Part shown: piece by piece, positions 34,080 through 43,003 of the stretch
Layout of the letters: each line of letters opens with the position of its first letter
How positions within the stretch are numbered: the first letter of the stretch is position 1
Assembly (NCBI GenBank): GCA_021734905.1
Contig: JAIPIB010000002.1
Coordinates: forward strand, 1-64,000
Direction of reading: 5' to 3'
Length of the DNA stretch: 64,000 nucleotides
Source: Minisyncoccota bacterium
GTDB taxonomy: Bacteria > Patescibacteria > Paceibacteria > UBA9973 > UBA918
Program-made: the position numbers and the translations under genes
The notes under the pieces: generated by a model
The model's input: only the letters and a program-made list of their open reading frames with translations
The model's database searches: none
What the model was told of the DNA's origin: nothing

Positions 34080-36020
34080 ATGACTGGAAATGACGTTCGA
34101 GCAAAGTTTTTGACATACATGGAAAAACGTGGCCATGCGCTGATTCCATCATCCTCTCTTGTTCCAGAAAATGACCCCACGACGCTTTTTACTGGGAGCG
34201 GGATGCAACCACTCATTCCTTTCCTTATGGGTGAGTCCCACCCAATGGGTACACGTTTGATGGATTCTCAACGATGTTTTCGCGCTGAGGATATAGAAGA
34301 AGTTGGTGACAATAGACACACTACTTTTTTTGAGATGCTTGGGAATTGGTCTCTTGGTGATTACTTTAAGGACGAGCAGATATCTTGGATGTTTGAATTT
34401 CTGATTGATGAATTAGGCCTGAACCCTGAGAAATTATATATCACGGCTTTCATAGGTGATAAAGTAAACAAAGTGCCAAAAGACACTGAATCTGCAGAAC
34501 TGTGGAAACAACTTTTTCATAAGAAACAAATCGTTGCAGAAGTTGCTGACATGAATACTGAAGAGGAAGCTTCGCAACGAGGAATGAAAGCTGGAGAACG
34601 TATTTTCTATTATAATGCAAAAAAGAATTGGTGGTCGCGTTCTGGTGGTCCTGAGAAAATGCCTGTGGGTGAAATTGGTGGTCCGGATACTGAGATGTTT
34701 TATGATTTTGGCTTACCTCATGATAAAAAATATGGAGAATTCTGTCACCCAAACTGCGACTGTGGGAGATTTATGGAAATTGGAAACAACGTCTTTATTG
34801 AATATGTAAAAAATGAAGATGGCGCATTTAAAAAATTACCAAAAAGAAATGTAGATTTTGGAGGAGGTCTAGAACGAATTGCTGCTGCAGTAAATGACAA
34901 TGCTGATGTTTTTGAAGTTGATCTGCTCAAAAACATAATTGAGAGACTTGAACTACTTTCTGGAAAAAAATATTTTGATTATCCTTTAGCTTTTCGAATT
35001 ATCGCTGACCATATTCGAGGAGCTGTATTCATGATTAGTGATGGAGTATACCCCAGCAACACTGAACAAGGCTACTTCACACGAAGACTACTCCGGAGAG
35101 CTGTTCGCTATGCGGACACCCTTGAGGTGCCAAATGGGGAGTTAAAGGTACTTGCTAAAACTGTAATTGATATATTTAAGGATCACTACGTTCAGATTGC
35201 TGAACGTGAATCAGATATCATTGAGAGCATTTTTGCAGAGGAGATACAATTTCGCAAAACACTCGAACAAGGACTTAAGGAATTTAACAAAGTCGCACTC
35301 AAACTCACAATTCCAGTTAAAAAAGTTAACGGAAAAGTTGTTTCTGATTCTTCAAAGAAGCCGACGCAACAAAAATTCATTACAGGTGAAAGTGCATTCA
35401 ATCTTTTTACCACATATGGTTTTCCAATTGAGCTCACTATCGAGATAGCTAAGGAACGAGGCATGACTGTTGCACTAGACGAATTTAAAACTTGCATGGA
35501 TAAGCATCGTGAGTTATCAAGAACAAGTTCAGAGCAAAAGTTTAAAGGTGGCCTCGCTGATCATGGAAATAGGGTGGTCATGTACCACACAGCCACACAT
35601 CTGCTCTTAGCAGGACTTCGCAAAGAGCTTGGGGACTCTGTGCATCAGGCTGGTTCCAATATTACAAATGAACGTCTACGTTTTGACTTTACCTACGATG
35701 AGAAAGTCACAGATGACATACTAAAGAAAGTTGAAGAATACGTTAACACAGCAATCCGAAACGACTTACCTGTGGCAATTGAGACACTTTCGAAGATAGA
35801 TGCTGAAAATGATCCCACAATTGAAGGGAGCTTTTGGAATAAGTATCCTGATCAAGTGAAAGTTTATACCATAAAGAATTCTCAGGGTGAAATATGTTCT
35901 CGTGAATTATGCGGTGGACCACATGTTGAAAATACGTCAGCTATGCAAGGAACTTTTAAAATCATCAAAGAAGAATCTTCATCTCGAGGTGTTCGACGTA
36001 TTAAGGCAATTCTCGATTAA
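34080..36020 (+). CDS. alaS: Alanine--tRNA ligase, lacking C-terminal domains
   Basis: A class II synthetase of 646 residues. The catalytic core begins with RAKFLTYMEKRGHALIPSSS (motif 1 region). The editing domain is present, with YHTATHLL near 502-509 and ELCGGPH near 607-613. The protein stops just after the editing domain, so the oligomerisation and C-Ala domains (about 200 residues in E. coli) are missing. That is typical of reduced genomes. The single tRNA-Ala at 4983 has its G3-U70 recognition pair. Confidence 0.95.
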   Translation: MTGNDVRAKFLTYMEKRGHALIPSSSLVPENDPTTLFTGSGMQPLIPFLMGESHPMGTRLMDSQRCFRAEDIEEVGDNRHTTFFEMLGNWSLGDYFKDEQISWMFEFLIDELGLNPEKLYITAFIGDKVNKVPKDTESAELWKQLFHKKQIVAEVADMNTEEEASQRGMKAGERIFYYNAKKNWWSRSGGPEKMPVGEIGGPDTEMFYDFGLPHDKKYGEFCHPNCDCGRFMEIGNNVFIEYVKNEDGAFKKLPKRNVDFGGGLERIAAAVNDNADVFEVDLLKNIIERLELLSGKKYFDYPLAFRIIADHIRGAVFMISDGVYPSNTEQGYFTRRLLRRAVRYADTLEVPNGELKVLAKTVIDIFKDHYVQIAERESDIIESIFAEEIQFRKTLEQGLKEFNKVALKLTIPVKKVNGKVVSDSSKKPTQQKFITGESAFNLFTTYGFPIELTIEIAKERGMTVALDEFKTCMDKHRELSRTSSEQKFKGGLADHGNRVVMYHTATHLLLAGLRKELGDSVHQAGSNITNERLRFDFTYDEKVTDDILKKVEEYVNTAIRNDLPVAIETLSKIDAENDPTIEGSFWNKYPDQVKVYTIKNSQGEICSRELCGGPHVENTSAMQGTFKIIKEESSSRGVRRIKAILD

Positions 36021-36092
36021 ACCTGCTGACTCATAGTGAGGCTGTAGATTACGGACATTTTATAGAGGTGACACAAGGTATACTGTTTCTAT

Positions 36093-37289
36093 ATGTTAAG
36101 TTTTGGACACAGAGACCATAATAAGGCGAGGTACGCTGCAGTTATTGACATCGGTTCCGGCACTGTTGGGGTCGCTATAGTTGCATCATTGCCAAACAAA
36201 AGTCTGCCAACACTACTTTATACACACCGCACATCGATGCGTATAACAAAGCAAAATAAGCAAAGTGTTGACGATATTCGGCGTGTTCGCGAAACACTTC
36301 TTTCTGAATGCCTCTTATTATCACAAGATGGCTATGCAGAACTTAAGCGCTTTGACCCCAATGCAAGTATTACAAAACTTCACGTTACCTGCGCGTCACC
36401 GTGGGCTTACACCCAAGAAAAAAATGTCCAATATACTGATGATGAGAATTTCAAAGTCACGCACTCAGTAATTGATGACCTTGTGCAAACCGCAGAAACA
36501 GAAATTGCGGATTCCCTTAAAGAAGCACATGAAATAACTGCTCTTGGATTTGATATTGTTGAAGAATCAACAGTTGATATTAAGATTAATGGTTATTCTG
36601 TTGAGAACCCTTTCCATTTATCTGGAAAAACACTTAGTCTTTCACACATAGCTGGACTACTACCAAAAGAAATTATCAATACCGCGTATGAAGTACAGGA
36701 AAAACTTTTTCCGAACTCGGAACTAAATGCACACACTTTTATGCTTGTTATATATTGTGTTCTTAGAAATATTTTTCCAAAAGTTACTTCAGCGTGTGTT
36801 ATTAACATAACCGCAGAAGCAACGGAGTTTGGTCTTGTTCGAGATGGTGTATTGCTTGAAAATAACTCATTACCATACGGAATTAATTCTTTTATAAGAG
36901 AAATAATGGAGAAAACTAACAAACCAGAAGCTGACGTCTCAACAATCCTAAGATCATTCTCCACCGATACACATACGCGTGATACTGAAATTAAAAAGTA
37001 CATTGATCTCTACAAAGAAAAAGCGTATTCCCACATTGTGGAAATGCTTGAGAAAACAGCATTACCAAAAACTGTTATAGTTTCTGCACAAGAACCCCAT
37101 CAGGCGCTTTTGAAGGAAATTGTATCGTCTGCTTTTTTGAAAGCTGAATTAGATACATCAAATATCATTTCAATAGAAACTTCATTGCTGGCTGAAATAC
37201 CTCCAGAAAGTACAAATGACCTATATCTTGCGATAAGTGCTTACTTTTTCCACACGTTAGACGCTTCTAGCGAAGTGAATAAAAATTAA
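36093..37289 (+). CDS. Actin-like ATPase of the FtsA/PilM type
   Basis: 398 residues. The phosphate-1 motif IDIGSGTVGVAIV is at 18-30 with the usual following beta strands, and CVINITAEATEFGLVRDGVL resembles phosphate-2. FtsA's C-terminal membrane-targeting helix is not obvious. The next gene encodes a bitopic protein with a cytoplasmic tail, so a PilM-PilN-like pairing with an envelope structure is plausible. TATACT lies 8 bp before the ATG. Confidence 0.72.
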   Translation: MLSFGHRDHNKARYAAVIDIGSGTVGVAIVASLPNKSLPTLLYTHRTSMRITKQNKQSVDDIRRVRETLLSECLLLSQDGYAELKRFDPNASITKLHVTCASPWAYTQEKNVQYTDDENFKVTHSVIDDLVQTAETEIADSLKEAHEITALGFDIVEESTVDIKINGYSVENPFHLSGKTLSLSHIAGLLPKEIINTAYEVQEKLFPNSELNAHTFMLVIYCVLRNIFPKVTSACVINITAEATEFGLVRDGVLLENNSLPYGINSFIREIMEKTNKPEADVSTILRSFSTDTHTRDTEIKKYIDLYKEKAYSHIVEMLEKTALPKTVIVSAQEPHQALLKEIVSSAFLKAELDTSNIISIETSLLAEIPPESTNDLYLAISAYFFHTLDASSEVNKN

Positions 37290-37294
37290 GGGTA

Positions 37295-37300
37295 TATACT
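37295..37300 (+). promoter_or_regulatory. -10 element of a predicted leaderless promoter
   Basis: TATACT ends 6 bp before the ATG at 37307, inside the short gap after the actin-like gene. It may give the baseplate-J-like gene its own transcript. Confidence 0.5.
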
Positions 37301-37306
37301 ATATAC

Positions 37307-38641
37307 ATGACTCAAAAATGGAACCTCCAAGACATAAGACCTGCAGGGAAGCCTCGGCCAACCATGAGGGAAGCTCCAATACGTAAACCAAGACAGGACA
37401 TAACGATCCGTCAGAGACAAGTCGACCCAGAGCTGCAGTCATTTGATACTGAGCTCTCGTCAATTGACGTCATTGATGGAAACAGTGTCAAGCGAAAACG
37501 TGTGATGATAACTGTTGTTGTTGCGTTTTTTATTATCGGTGTTGGCTTTGTTACAAATTTACTTTTAGGAGGGGCTGATGTTACGGTCTATCCAAAAATA
37601 AAGGATGTGTCAGTGCAGGCAAGTTTTTCAGCCTATACAGCACCTCAGGTTGATGAGCTTGGTTATGAACTGCTTACACTTGAAAATTCTGGGGAAAAAC
37701 AAGTTAAAGCTTCAGGTAAGGAAGTTGTTTCATTAAGGACAGAGGGAAAAATCTTTGTCTACAACACAAAGGGTAGCGTTTCACAGAGACTCATTAAAAA
37801 CACTCGTTTTGAAAGTAAGGATGGTCTCGTTTATAGAATTAATGAATCAGTGGAAGTCCCAGGAACCTCCACTGATTCCAATGGAAATATTGTGCCGGGT
37901 TCTATAGCAGTAAATGTTATAGCTGATGGGACTGGTGAACAATATAATATTGAACCACAACGATTTACAATCCCTGGTCTAGAAGGAACGCCACAGTTTG
38001 AATCAATCTATGGAGAATCAACGACACAGTTTACAGGTGGCTTTGAAGGTGAGAAATATATTATAGACGAACAAGAACTTAATACAGCAAAACAAGCGCT
38101 ACACATTGAGCTTCGTGATTCACTTCTGAAAAAGCTTACCGAGGAACGTCCTGCAGGGTATGTTATTTATGACGATGCCGTGACGTTCGCATACGATTCA
38201 CTTCCATCGACTGAATACGGTGAATCTCTCGCCACAATAAAGGAACGAGCTCGATTGCAAGTGCCTATGTTTAAGGAATCAGAATTTTCATCATACATTG
38301 CGGAAAATACGATTCCCGACTACACTGGTGATCCTGTAACACTTGTCGATTTTAAGACTCTTTCTTTCGCATATGCAGGAGCAACGACTTCAATAAGTGA
38401 TATTGCTGATGACCTCTCGATTGACTTCACACTCAAGGGAAGCGCTCGAGTAGTCTGGACGTTTGATGAAGAAATCTTAAAAAATGAACTAGTTTCATTA
38501 AAAAAATCTGATTCCACATCAGTCTTTAGCAAATACAGATCAATTCAAGAAGCACATGCAGACATTAGGCCATTTTGGGAGACATCTTTTCCAAGCAAAC
38601 CTAACAACATTATGATCAAAACAGTTATAGGAAAAGAATAA
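37307..38641 (+). CDS. Bitopic membrane protein with baseplate-J-like extracellular region
   Basis: 444 residues: a basic, proline-rich cytoplasmic tail (1-65), one membrane helix (66-88) and a large extracellular part. VPGTSTDSNGNIVPGSIAV near 185-205 resembles the V-pG-xx-gN-x-pG-i motif of Baseplate_J/gp47 proteins, although no other phage structural genes are nearby. It starts 17 bp after the actin-like ATPase gene, suggesting a two-part envelope system. Function unknown. Confidence 0.65.
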   Translation: MTQKWNLQDIRPAGKPRPTMREAPIRKPRQDITIRQRQVDPELQSFDTELSSIDVIDGNSVKRKRVMITVVVAFFIIGVGFVTNLLLGGADVTVYPKIKDVSVQASFSAYTAPQVDELGYELLTLENSGEKQVKASGKEVVSLRTEGKIFVYNTKGSVSQRLIKNTRFESKDGLVYRINESVEVPGTSTDSNGNIVPGSIAVNVIADGTGEQYNIEPQRFTIPGLEGTPQFESIYGESTTQFTGGFEGEKYIIDEQELNTAKQALHIELRDSLLKKLTEERPAGYVIYDDAVTFAYDSLPSTEYGESLATIKERARLQVPMFKESEFSSYIAENTIPDYTGDPVTLVDFKTLSFAYAGATTSISDIADDLSIDFTLKGSARVVWTFDEEILKNELVSLKKSDSTSVFSKYRSIQEAHADIRPFWETSFPSKPNNIMIKTVIGKE

Positions 38642-38737
38642 TCCTCTGGCTGGAGTCTTTAGATCATATTTATTAGACACAAAATCAGATAAACGCTTGA
38701 CGTTTTCTGTATAATTTGGTAAACTCACCGACGTTTG

Positions 38738-38959
38738 ATGCAAGAAAAATCAGACAAAGATAATCTCGTCTACGGAACAGTAGAGGAGGCGCTCCCAAAC
38801 GCGCTTTTTCGTGTTTTGATAGACGGAGAAGATAAGCCAGTAATTACATATCTCGCAGGAAAAATGCGAAGATATAAAATCAGAGTTTTAGTTGGTGACC
38901 GCGTAGCAGTGGTCCCAGAACCTTATGGTGGTAAGGGGAGAATTTCAAAACGACTTTAA
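38738..38959 (+). CDS. infA: Translation initiation factor IF-1
   Basis: A 73-residue OB-fold protein: VYGTVEEALPNALFRVLIDG, ITYLAGKMRRYKIRVLVGDRV and the C-terminal GRISKR are diagnostic. The ATG at 38738 is preferred to the overlapping TTG three bases earlier. TATAAT at 38710-38715 gives a leader of about 15 nt. It opens the rpmJ-rpsM-rpsK-rpsD-rpoA-rplQ-rplM-rpsI operon. Confidence 0.96.
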   Translation: MQEKSDKDNLVYGTVEEALPNALFRVLIDGEDKPVITYLAGKMRRYKIRVLVGDRVAVVPEPYGGKGRISKRL

Positions 38960-38964
38960 ATTTT

Positions 38965-39081
38965 ATGAAAGTACGATCATCAGTTAAAAAAATCAGTCCC
39001 GATGACAAAATTGTTCGTCGACGCGGATACGTGTACGTTATTAACAAAAAGAAACCACGTAATAAACAGCGACAAGGCTAA
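38965..39081 (+). CDS. rpmJ: 50S ribosomal protein L36, cysteine-free form
   Basis: 38 residues starting MKVRSSVKKIS and ending KPRNKQRQG. The zinc-ribbon Cys/His positions of the usual form (C-x2-C...C...H) are replaced (SPDD, VIN, PRN), so this is the C-minus, zinc-independent type. It lies between infA and rpsM, the standard place, with 5-nt and 2-nt gaps. Confidence 0.95.
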   Translation: MKVRSSVKKISPDDKIVRRRGYVYVINKKKPRNKQRQG

Positions 39082-39083
39082 GT

Positions 39084-39461
39084 ATGAGAATTTCAGGTAT
39101 TACAATTGCAGACAATAAGCAACTTGAGTATAGCCTCACGGCTGTATTTGGTATTGGGCAATCACGAGCTATTTCTATACTAGGAGAGCTTAAGATTGAT
39201 CCATCAAGAAAAGTTGTTGATTTAACTACCGAAGAAGAGAATGCAATCCGCGAAAAAGTTGAATCATTTACGATTGAGGGGGAGTTGAAACGTTCTGTGA
39301 GTGGAAATATCAAACGACTAAAGGATATACAATCATATCGTGGATCACGTCATGCTAAACGACTTCCTGCACGTGGTCAGCGAACTAAGACAAATGCACG
39401 TACTCTAAAAGGAGTTAAAAAGACTATGGGATCTGGTAGACGTAAGCTTGAAAAGACTTAA
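39084..39461 (+). CDS. rpsM: 30S ribosomal protein S13
   Basis: 125 residues. The start MRISGITIADNKQLEYSLT, the helix-two-turn-helix with GIGQSRA and the tail SRHAKRLPARGQRTKTNAR are diagnostic of S13, which binds the 16S head and contacts the large subunit. Normal length; 2 nt after rpmJ. Confidence 0.97.
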   Translation: MRISGITIADNKQLEYSLTAVFGIGQSRAISILGELKIDPSRKVVDLTTEEENAIREKVESFTIEGELKRSVSGNIKRLKDIQSYRGSRHAKRLPARGQRTKTNARTLKGVKKTMGSGRRKLEKT

Positions 39462-39501
39462 AATTGCTTTTTAGGCACTATAAAATTATATCGAATGATC
39501 T

Positions 39502-39933
39502 ATGGGTAAGAAACGAATCATAAAAAAGAGGGGAGGAAGTGACGCAAGCGCAACATCGCGTGCTCTTGCTCGTATTCCAAAACAAAAAGTTGCTGTTGGG
39601 ACATTGAATATTCTCGCAACATTTAATAATACTATTCTCACACTTTGTGATAATAAGGGAAATACTTTGATTTCTGCATCAAGCGGGACACTTGGTTTTA
39701 AAGGTTCTCGAAAAAGCACTCCTTTCGCTGCTGCAAAAGTTGGAGAAATAATAGGGGATAAGGCAGTTCAAATGAATATGAAGGATGCTAATGTGGTAAT
39801 CCGTGGAATTGGAGCAGGGAGAGAATCTGCACTTCGTGGTTTTTCAAGCAAGGGCGTAACCATTACAAAAATTGCAGACCAGACCCCAGTGCCACACAAC
39901 GGTCCACGTCCACCTAAGCCGCGTAGAATCTAA
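39502..39933 (+). CDS. rpsK: 30S ribosomal protein S11
   Basis: 143 residues, slightly long at the N-terminus. NILATFNNTILTLCDNKGNT, SSGTLGFKGSRKSTPFAA and the C-terminal TPVPHNGPRPPKPRRI identify S11, part of the platform near the mRNA exit. It follows rpsM with a 40-bp gap containing ATAAAATTAT. Confidence 0.97.
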   Translation: MGKKRIIKKRGGSDASATSRALARIPKQKVAVGTLNILATFNNTILTLCDNKGNTLISASSGTLGFKGSRKSTPFAAAKVGEIIGDKAVQMNMKDANVVIRGIGAGRESALRGFSSKGVTITKIADQTPVPHNGPRPPKPRRI

Positions 39934-39943
39934 TTTAAATATC

Positions 39944-40558
39944 ATGATAATAGGTCCTAAATATAAAATTGCAAAAAGACTGGGAGCTCAAGTGTTTGAA
40001 AAAACTCAAACTGAGAAATTTGCGCTGTCTGAAGCACGAAGTGCAAGAACAAAAACACGTCGAGGCCGCGGCGGAATGATGTCCGATTACAAGAAACAAC
40101 TTATCGAGAAACAGCGAATGCGTTTTTCATACGGAATATCTGAGAAGCAACTATCAAAGTATGTGGAGGAAGCATTCGAAAAGGGTCACCAACCAATAGC
40201 GGACCTTATAGCACGTCTTGAGTCTCGTCTTGATAATGTTGTCTACAGACTCGGCTTTGCTAAGACACGTCGCCTTGCACGACAGATAGTTTCTCACGGA
40301 CACATCTTTGTTAACGGCAAGAGACTCAATATCGCCTCACATGCAGTTAAAGTTGGCGACAAGATCTCAATACGAGAAAATAGTAAGCCATCAGCATTGT
40401 TTGTTACGCTTTCAGAGACGCTCAGTGACCATACTTCAGTAAACTGGCTTGAACTTAACCAGAAGGACCTTATTGGAGAGAAGAAGTCAGAACCAACATA
40501 CGAGCCTTCAGAAACGTTTTTCGACCCTCAGCAAGTCCTCGAATATTACAGTCGGTAA
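39944..40558 (+). CDS. rpsD: 30S ribosomal protein S4
   Basis: 204 residues: MIIGPKYKIAKRLG, KKQLIEKQRMRFSYGISEKQ and the S4 domain RLDNVVYRLGFAKTRRLARQ with SHGHIFVNGKR. A 16S assembly initiator. The ATG at 39944 fits family starts; the extended reading from 39872 overlaps rpsK. The N-terminal zinc-binding cysteines of some S4 proteins are absent. Confidence 0.97.
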   Translation: MIIGPKYKIAKRLGAQVFEKTQTEKFALSEARSARTKTRRGRGGMMSDYKKQLIEKQRMRFSYGISEKQLSKYVEEAFEKGHQPIADLIARLESRLDNVVYRLGFAKTRRLARQIVSHGHIFVNGKRLNIASHAVKVGDKISIRENSKPSALFVTLSETLSDHTSVNWLELNQKDLIGEKKSEPTYEPSETFFDPQQVLEYYSR

Positions 40559-40580
40559 TATTAATAAATAATTTAGTATC

Positions 40581-41549
40581 ATGCTTGAAACAAACGTAGC
40601 ACTACCATCAAAGCCACGAGTTATCAAAGAGGAAGAATTCTCTGGAGTTTTTGAGATTGACGGTCTTTACCCTGGTTACGGCCACACACTCGGAAATTCA
40701 CTTCGACGTATTATTCTTTCTTCACTACCAGGTGCCGCAATAACACAGGTGAAAATAGATGGTGCTCAGCATGAATTCTCGACTATAGCTGGGGTAAAGG
40801 AAGATGTAATTACAATTCTTCTAAATCTTAAGCGTGTACGACTCCTTATGCACAGCGACACGCCAATGACTCTTTCGCTTAAAGTAACCGGTGGAAAAGT
40901 TGTCACTGCTGCTGATATTTCTGCACCAAGTCAGATTGAAATACTTAATCCCGAACAAGTAATTGCTGAAATTACTGACAAATCAACAACTCTCTCAATT
41001 GACCTTACTGTTGAACACGGCCTTGGATATGTTCCTCGAGAAGTTCATCAAAAAGATAAAGTTGACATCGGAACTATTGCACTTGACGCAGTATTCACAC
41101 CAATTCGTCGTGTTAACTATGAGGTTGAAAATATGCGTGTCGGCGACAGGACTGATTACAATAGACTTAGAGTTTTTATTGAAACAGATGGGACCCTTAC
41201 TCCGAGACAAGCGCTAGAAAACTCAATTGAGATTATGGTGCATCAACTTAAGGCGATTATTGGTTTTCAAGAAACAGTAGCATCTAAATCAGAACCTGAT
41301 ACATCTACTGAGGATACAGCTAGCACTGATGACTCATCACTTGATACTGATGTCCTTAAAACACGTATTGAAACACTTGATCTTTCTACGCGTACACAAA
41401 ATGCACTTGAAACAGCTAATATCCGAACTGTTGGAGGACTTGTGCGTAAGAAAAAAGATGATATTCTAGCCCTCGACGGAATTGGGCCAAAAGGTGTAGA
41501 CGAGCTTGAAGTTATCCTTGGCAACTTGAACATCAGCTTTAAAGAATAA
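40581..41549 (+). CDS. rpoA: DNA-directed RNA polymerase subunit alpha
   Basis: 322 residues. The N-terminal domain has EPLYPGYGHTLGNSLRR-like LYPGYGHTLGNSLRRIIL, and the C-terminal domain (about 255-322) carries LDLSTRTQNALETANIRTV and GIGPKGVDELE, the UP-element/activator-binding fold. A Ser/Asp/Thr-rich linker joins them. Full length; it follows rpsD as in the standard alpha operon. Confidence 0.97.
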   Translation: MLETNVALPSKPRVIKEEEFSGVFEIDGLYPGYGHTLGNSLRRIILSSLPGAAITQVKIDGAQHEFSTIAGVKEDVITILLNLKRVRLLMHSDTPMTLSLKVTGGKVVTAADISAPSQIEILNPEQVIAEITDKSTTLSIDLTVEHGLGYVPREVHQKDKVDIGTIALDAVFTPIRRVNYEVENMRVGDRTDYNRLRVFIETDGTLTPRQALENSIEIMVHQLKAIIGFQETVASKSEPDTSTEDTASTDDSSLDTDVLKTRIETLDLSTRTQNALETANIRTVGGLVRKKKDDILALDGIGPKGVDELEVILGNLNISFKE

Positions 41550-41551
41550 GT

Positions 41552-41905
41552 ATGCGACATCATAACCAAAACAGAACACTCGGGAGGTCACGAAGTCAAC
41601 GAACTGCGCTTCTTCGTGGTCTTGCGTTGTCTCTTATTGAGCATGAAAAAATCCAGACAACTGAAGCTAAGGCAAAGGAACTTCGTCCTTATGTGGAAAA
41701 ACTTATTACAAAAGGAAAAGAGGGGACACTGACTGCTCGTCGACTTGTTCAAAGTTCGCTCGGTGAACCACACACAAACATAGTCAAGAAATTATTTGAT
41801 GATGTTTCAAAGCGGTATGTTGACCGCAACGGTGGTTATACACGAATTATTAAACTAGGCGATACTGGAGCAGGTCGCACAGAGGCATACATTGAGCTCG
41901 TATAA
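41552..41905 (+). CDS. rplQ: 50S ribosomal protein L17
   Basis: 117 residues, starting MRHHNQNRTLGRSRSQRTAL with an RGLALSLIEHEKIQTTEAKA helix and a GYTRIIKLGDTGAGRTEAYI end. It lines the peptide exit tunnel opening. 2 nt after rpoA. Confidence 0.97.
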   Translation: MRHHNQNRTLGRSRSQRTALLRGLALSLIEHEKIQTTEAKAKELRPYVEKLITKGKEGTLTARRLVQSSLGEPHTNIVKKLFDDVSKRYVDRNGGYTRIIKLGDTGAGRTEAYIELV

Positions 41906-41910
41906 TATTT

Positions 41911-42261
41911 ATGGAAAAGAAAGAATATACAATTGACGCAACAAGTAAACGATTAGGTCGCGTGGCTACTGAGGCCGCTACTATTCTTCTTGGAAAAAAT
42001 TCAACAAGTTTTGCAAAAAATATTGTTCAGCCAGTTACTGTTACTATTACAAATGTATCAAAGCTTGATATTAGTGATAAAAAACGAGATACTGAATTCC
42101 AAAGTTACTCAGGATATCCTGGAGGACGACGGGTTGAAAATCTTGACCATCTAGCGAACCGCCTTGGATATGATGAGGTTGTGCGACGTGTCATTAGTGG
42201 AATGATTCCAAAGAACAAGCTCCACACACCGCGAATGCTTAACCTTATTGTAACGGAATAA
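41911..42261 (+). CDS. rplM: 50S ribosomal protein L13, short form
   Basis: 116 residues against about 142 in E. coli. DATSKRLGRVATEAATILLG, YSGYPGGRR and VVRRVISGMIPKNKL are diagnostic; the segment between them and the C-terminus are trimmed. 5 nt after rplQ and 16 bp before rpsI, its usual partner. Confidence 0.95.
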   Translation: MEKKEYTIDATSKRLGRVATEAATILLGKNSTSFAKNIVQPVTVTITNVSKLDISDKKRDTEFQSYSGYPGGRRVENLDHLANRLGYDEVVRRVISGMIPKNKLHTPRMLNLIVTE

Positions 42262-42277
42262 CTCAATCATTTTATTT

Positions 42278-42682
42278 ATGGCAACACCACAGAAATACAT
42301 AGAAGGAATTGGACGACGAAAGACAGCTTCGGCGCGTGTGCGAATTGTGAAATCTGCTGAATCTCGAGTCATTGTAAACGATCGCCCAATCGCAGAATAT
42401 TTTTATGCTACTGCTCTTCAAAAGAACATTCTCGATGTTCTTGAGACTGAGAATGCTGGAATTGATACCTACGAAATCTCAGCAAAAGTTTTTGGGGGAG
42501 GACTCAGCTCACAGTCAGATGCCATCAAGCTTGGTATTGCTCGTGCACTTGTAAAGGAGAAGGCTGATCGACGTATCACACTAAAACGTGCAGGACTTCT
42601 CAAGAGAGATCCTCGAGCTGTTGAGCGAAAGAAATTTGGACTCAAGAAAGCACGAAGACGTCCACAGTGGTCGAAACGTTAG
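42278..42682 (+). CDS. rpsI: 30S ribosomal protein S9
   Basis: 134 residues ending in the conserved basic tail KKARRRPQWSKR that reaches the P-site tRNA. YIEGIGRRKTASARVR and GGGLSSQSDAIKLGIARAL are family motifs. The last codons and the stop are part of a long terminator stem. Confidence 0.97.
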   Translation: MATPQKYIEGIGRRKTASARVRIVKSAESRVIVNDRPIAEYFYATALQKNILDVLETENAGIDTYEISAKVFGGGLSSQSDAIKLGIARALVKEKADRRITLKRAGLLKRDPRAVERKKFGLKKARRRPQWSKR

Positions 42683-42733
42683 TCACAAAAAATGCCACCA
42701 TCAAGGTGGCATTTTTTGTGACTAACGTTTCGA
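42671..42733. terminator. 29-bp perfect hairpin overlapping the rpsI stop codon
   Basis: The sequence from the rpsI Ser-Lys-Arg-stop codons (42671) to 42699 is an exact inverted repeat of 42705-42733, with a 5-nt loop. The inner GCCACC/GGTGGC core is flanked by A6/T6. It ends the ribosomal operon and is unusual in running back into the coding sequence. Confidence 0.9.
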
Positions 42734-43003
42734 AGTCGGAGCGTTGTGAGTATCTTTCATAATGAGGCGAACAGCGAGGTGAGAAATGGGATGGAACCCA
42801 TTTCGCAAGACCTTGAGCAATTTCTGTGAAAGGTGTACGGCGTCTGTAGGACGGTGTCAAAAGTGCTTAGAAAATCAGAACGCAGTGAATGATTTTACTT
42901 AGCAACTCGAGAGTAAGCGTTAACAAGAGCCAGTATGGACTTTTTGACAAAGTCTCATGCGAGGCGTAGAGTGCGTTCAGACAAATCTTGATATGGAGGA
43001 GTT
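42734..43003 (+). other. 270-bp non-coding stretch with several hairpins
   Basis: No convincing CDS on either strand. GAAATGGG/CCCATTTC (42783-42790 with 42797-42804) forms one stem, and AAAATCA near 42870 with TGATTTT about 10 nt on forms another with flanking complementarity. The last 60 bp hold the promoter of the next gene. A structured RNA is possible; the rest shows nothing recognisable. Confidence 0.35.
42944..42972 (+). promoter_or_regulatory. Sigma70-type promoter of the 43004 gene
   Basis: TTGACA, 17-bp spacer, TAGAGT. Predicted leader of about 25 nt ends in the SD GGAGG at 42995-42999. Promoter plus SD contrasts with the leaderless genes. Confidence 0.6.

Noticed and set aside
37307..38641. 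Prophage tail region, because of the baseplate-J-like motif
   Set aside because: No other phage structural, packaging or integrase genes are near, and ribosomal and cell genes flank it.
42642..42860. Minus-strand ORF of 72 codons across the rpsI hairpin
   Set aside because: It is antisense to rpsI and passes through a perfect terminator stem; no homology or start signal.
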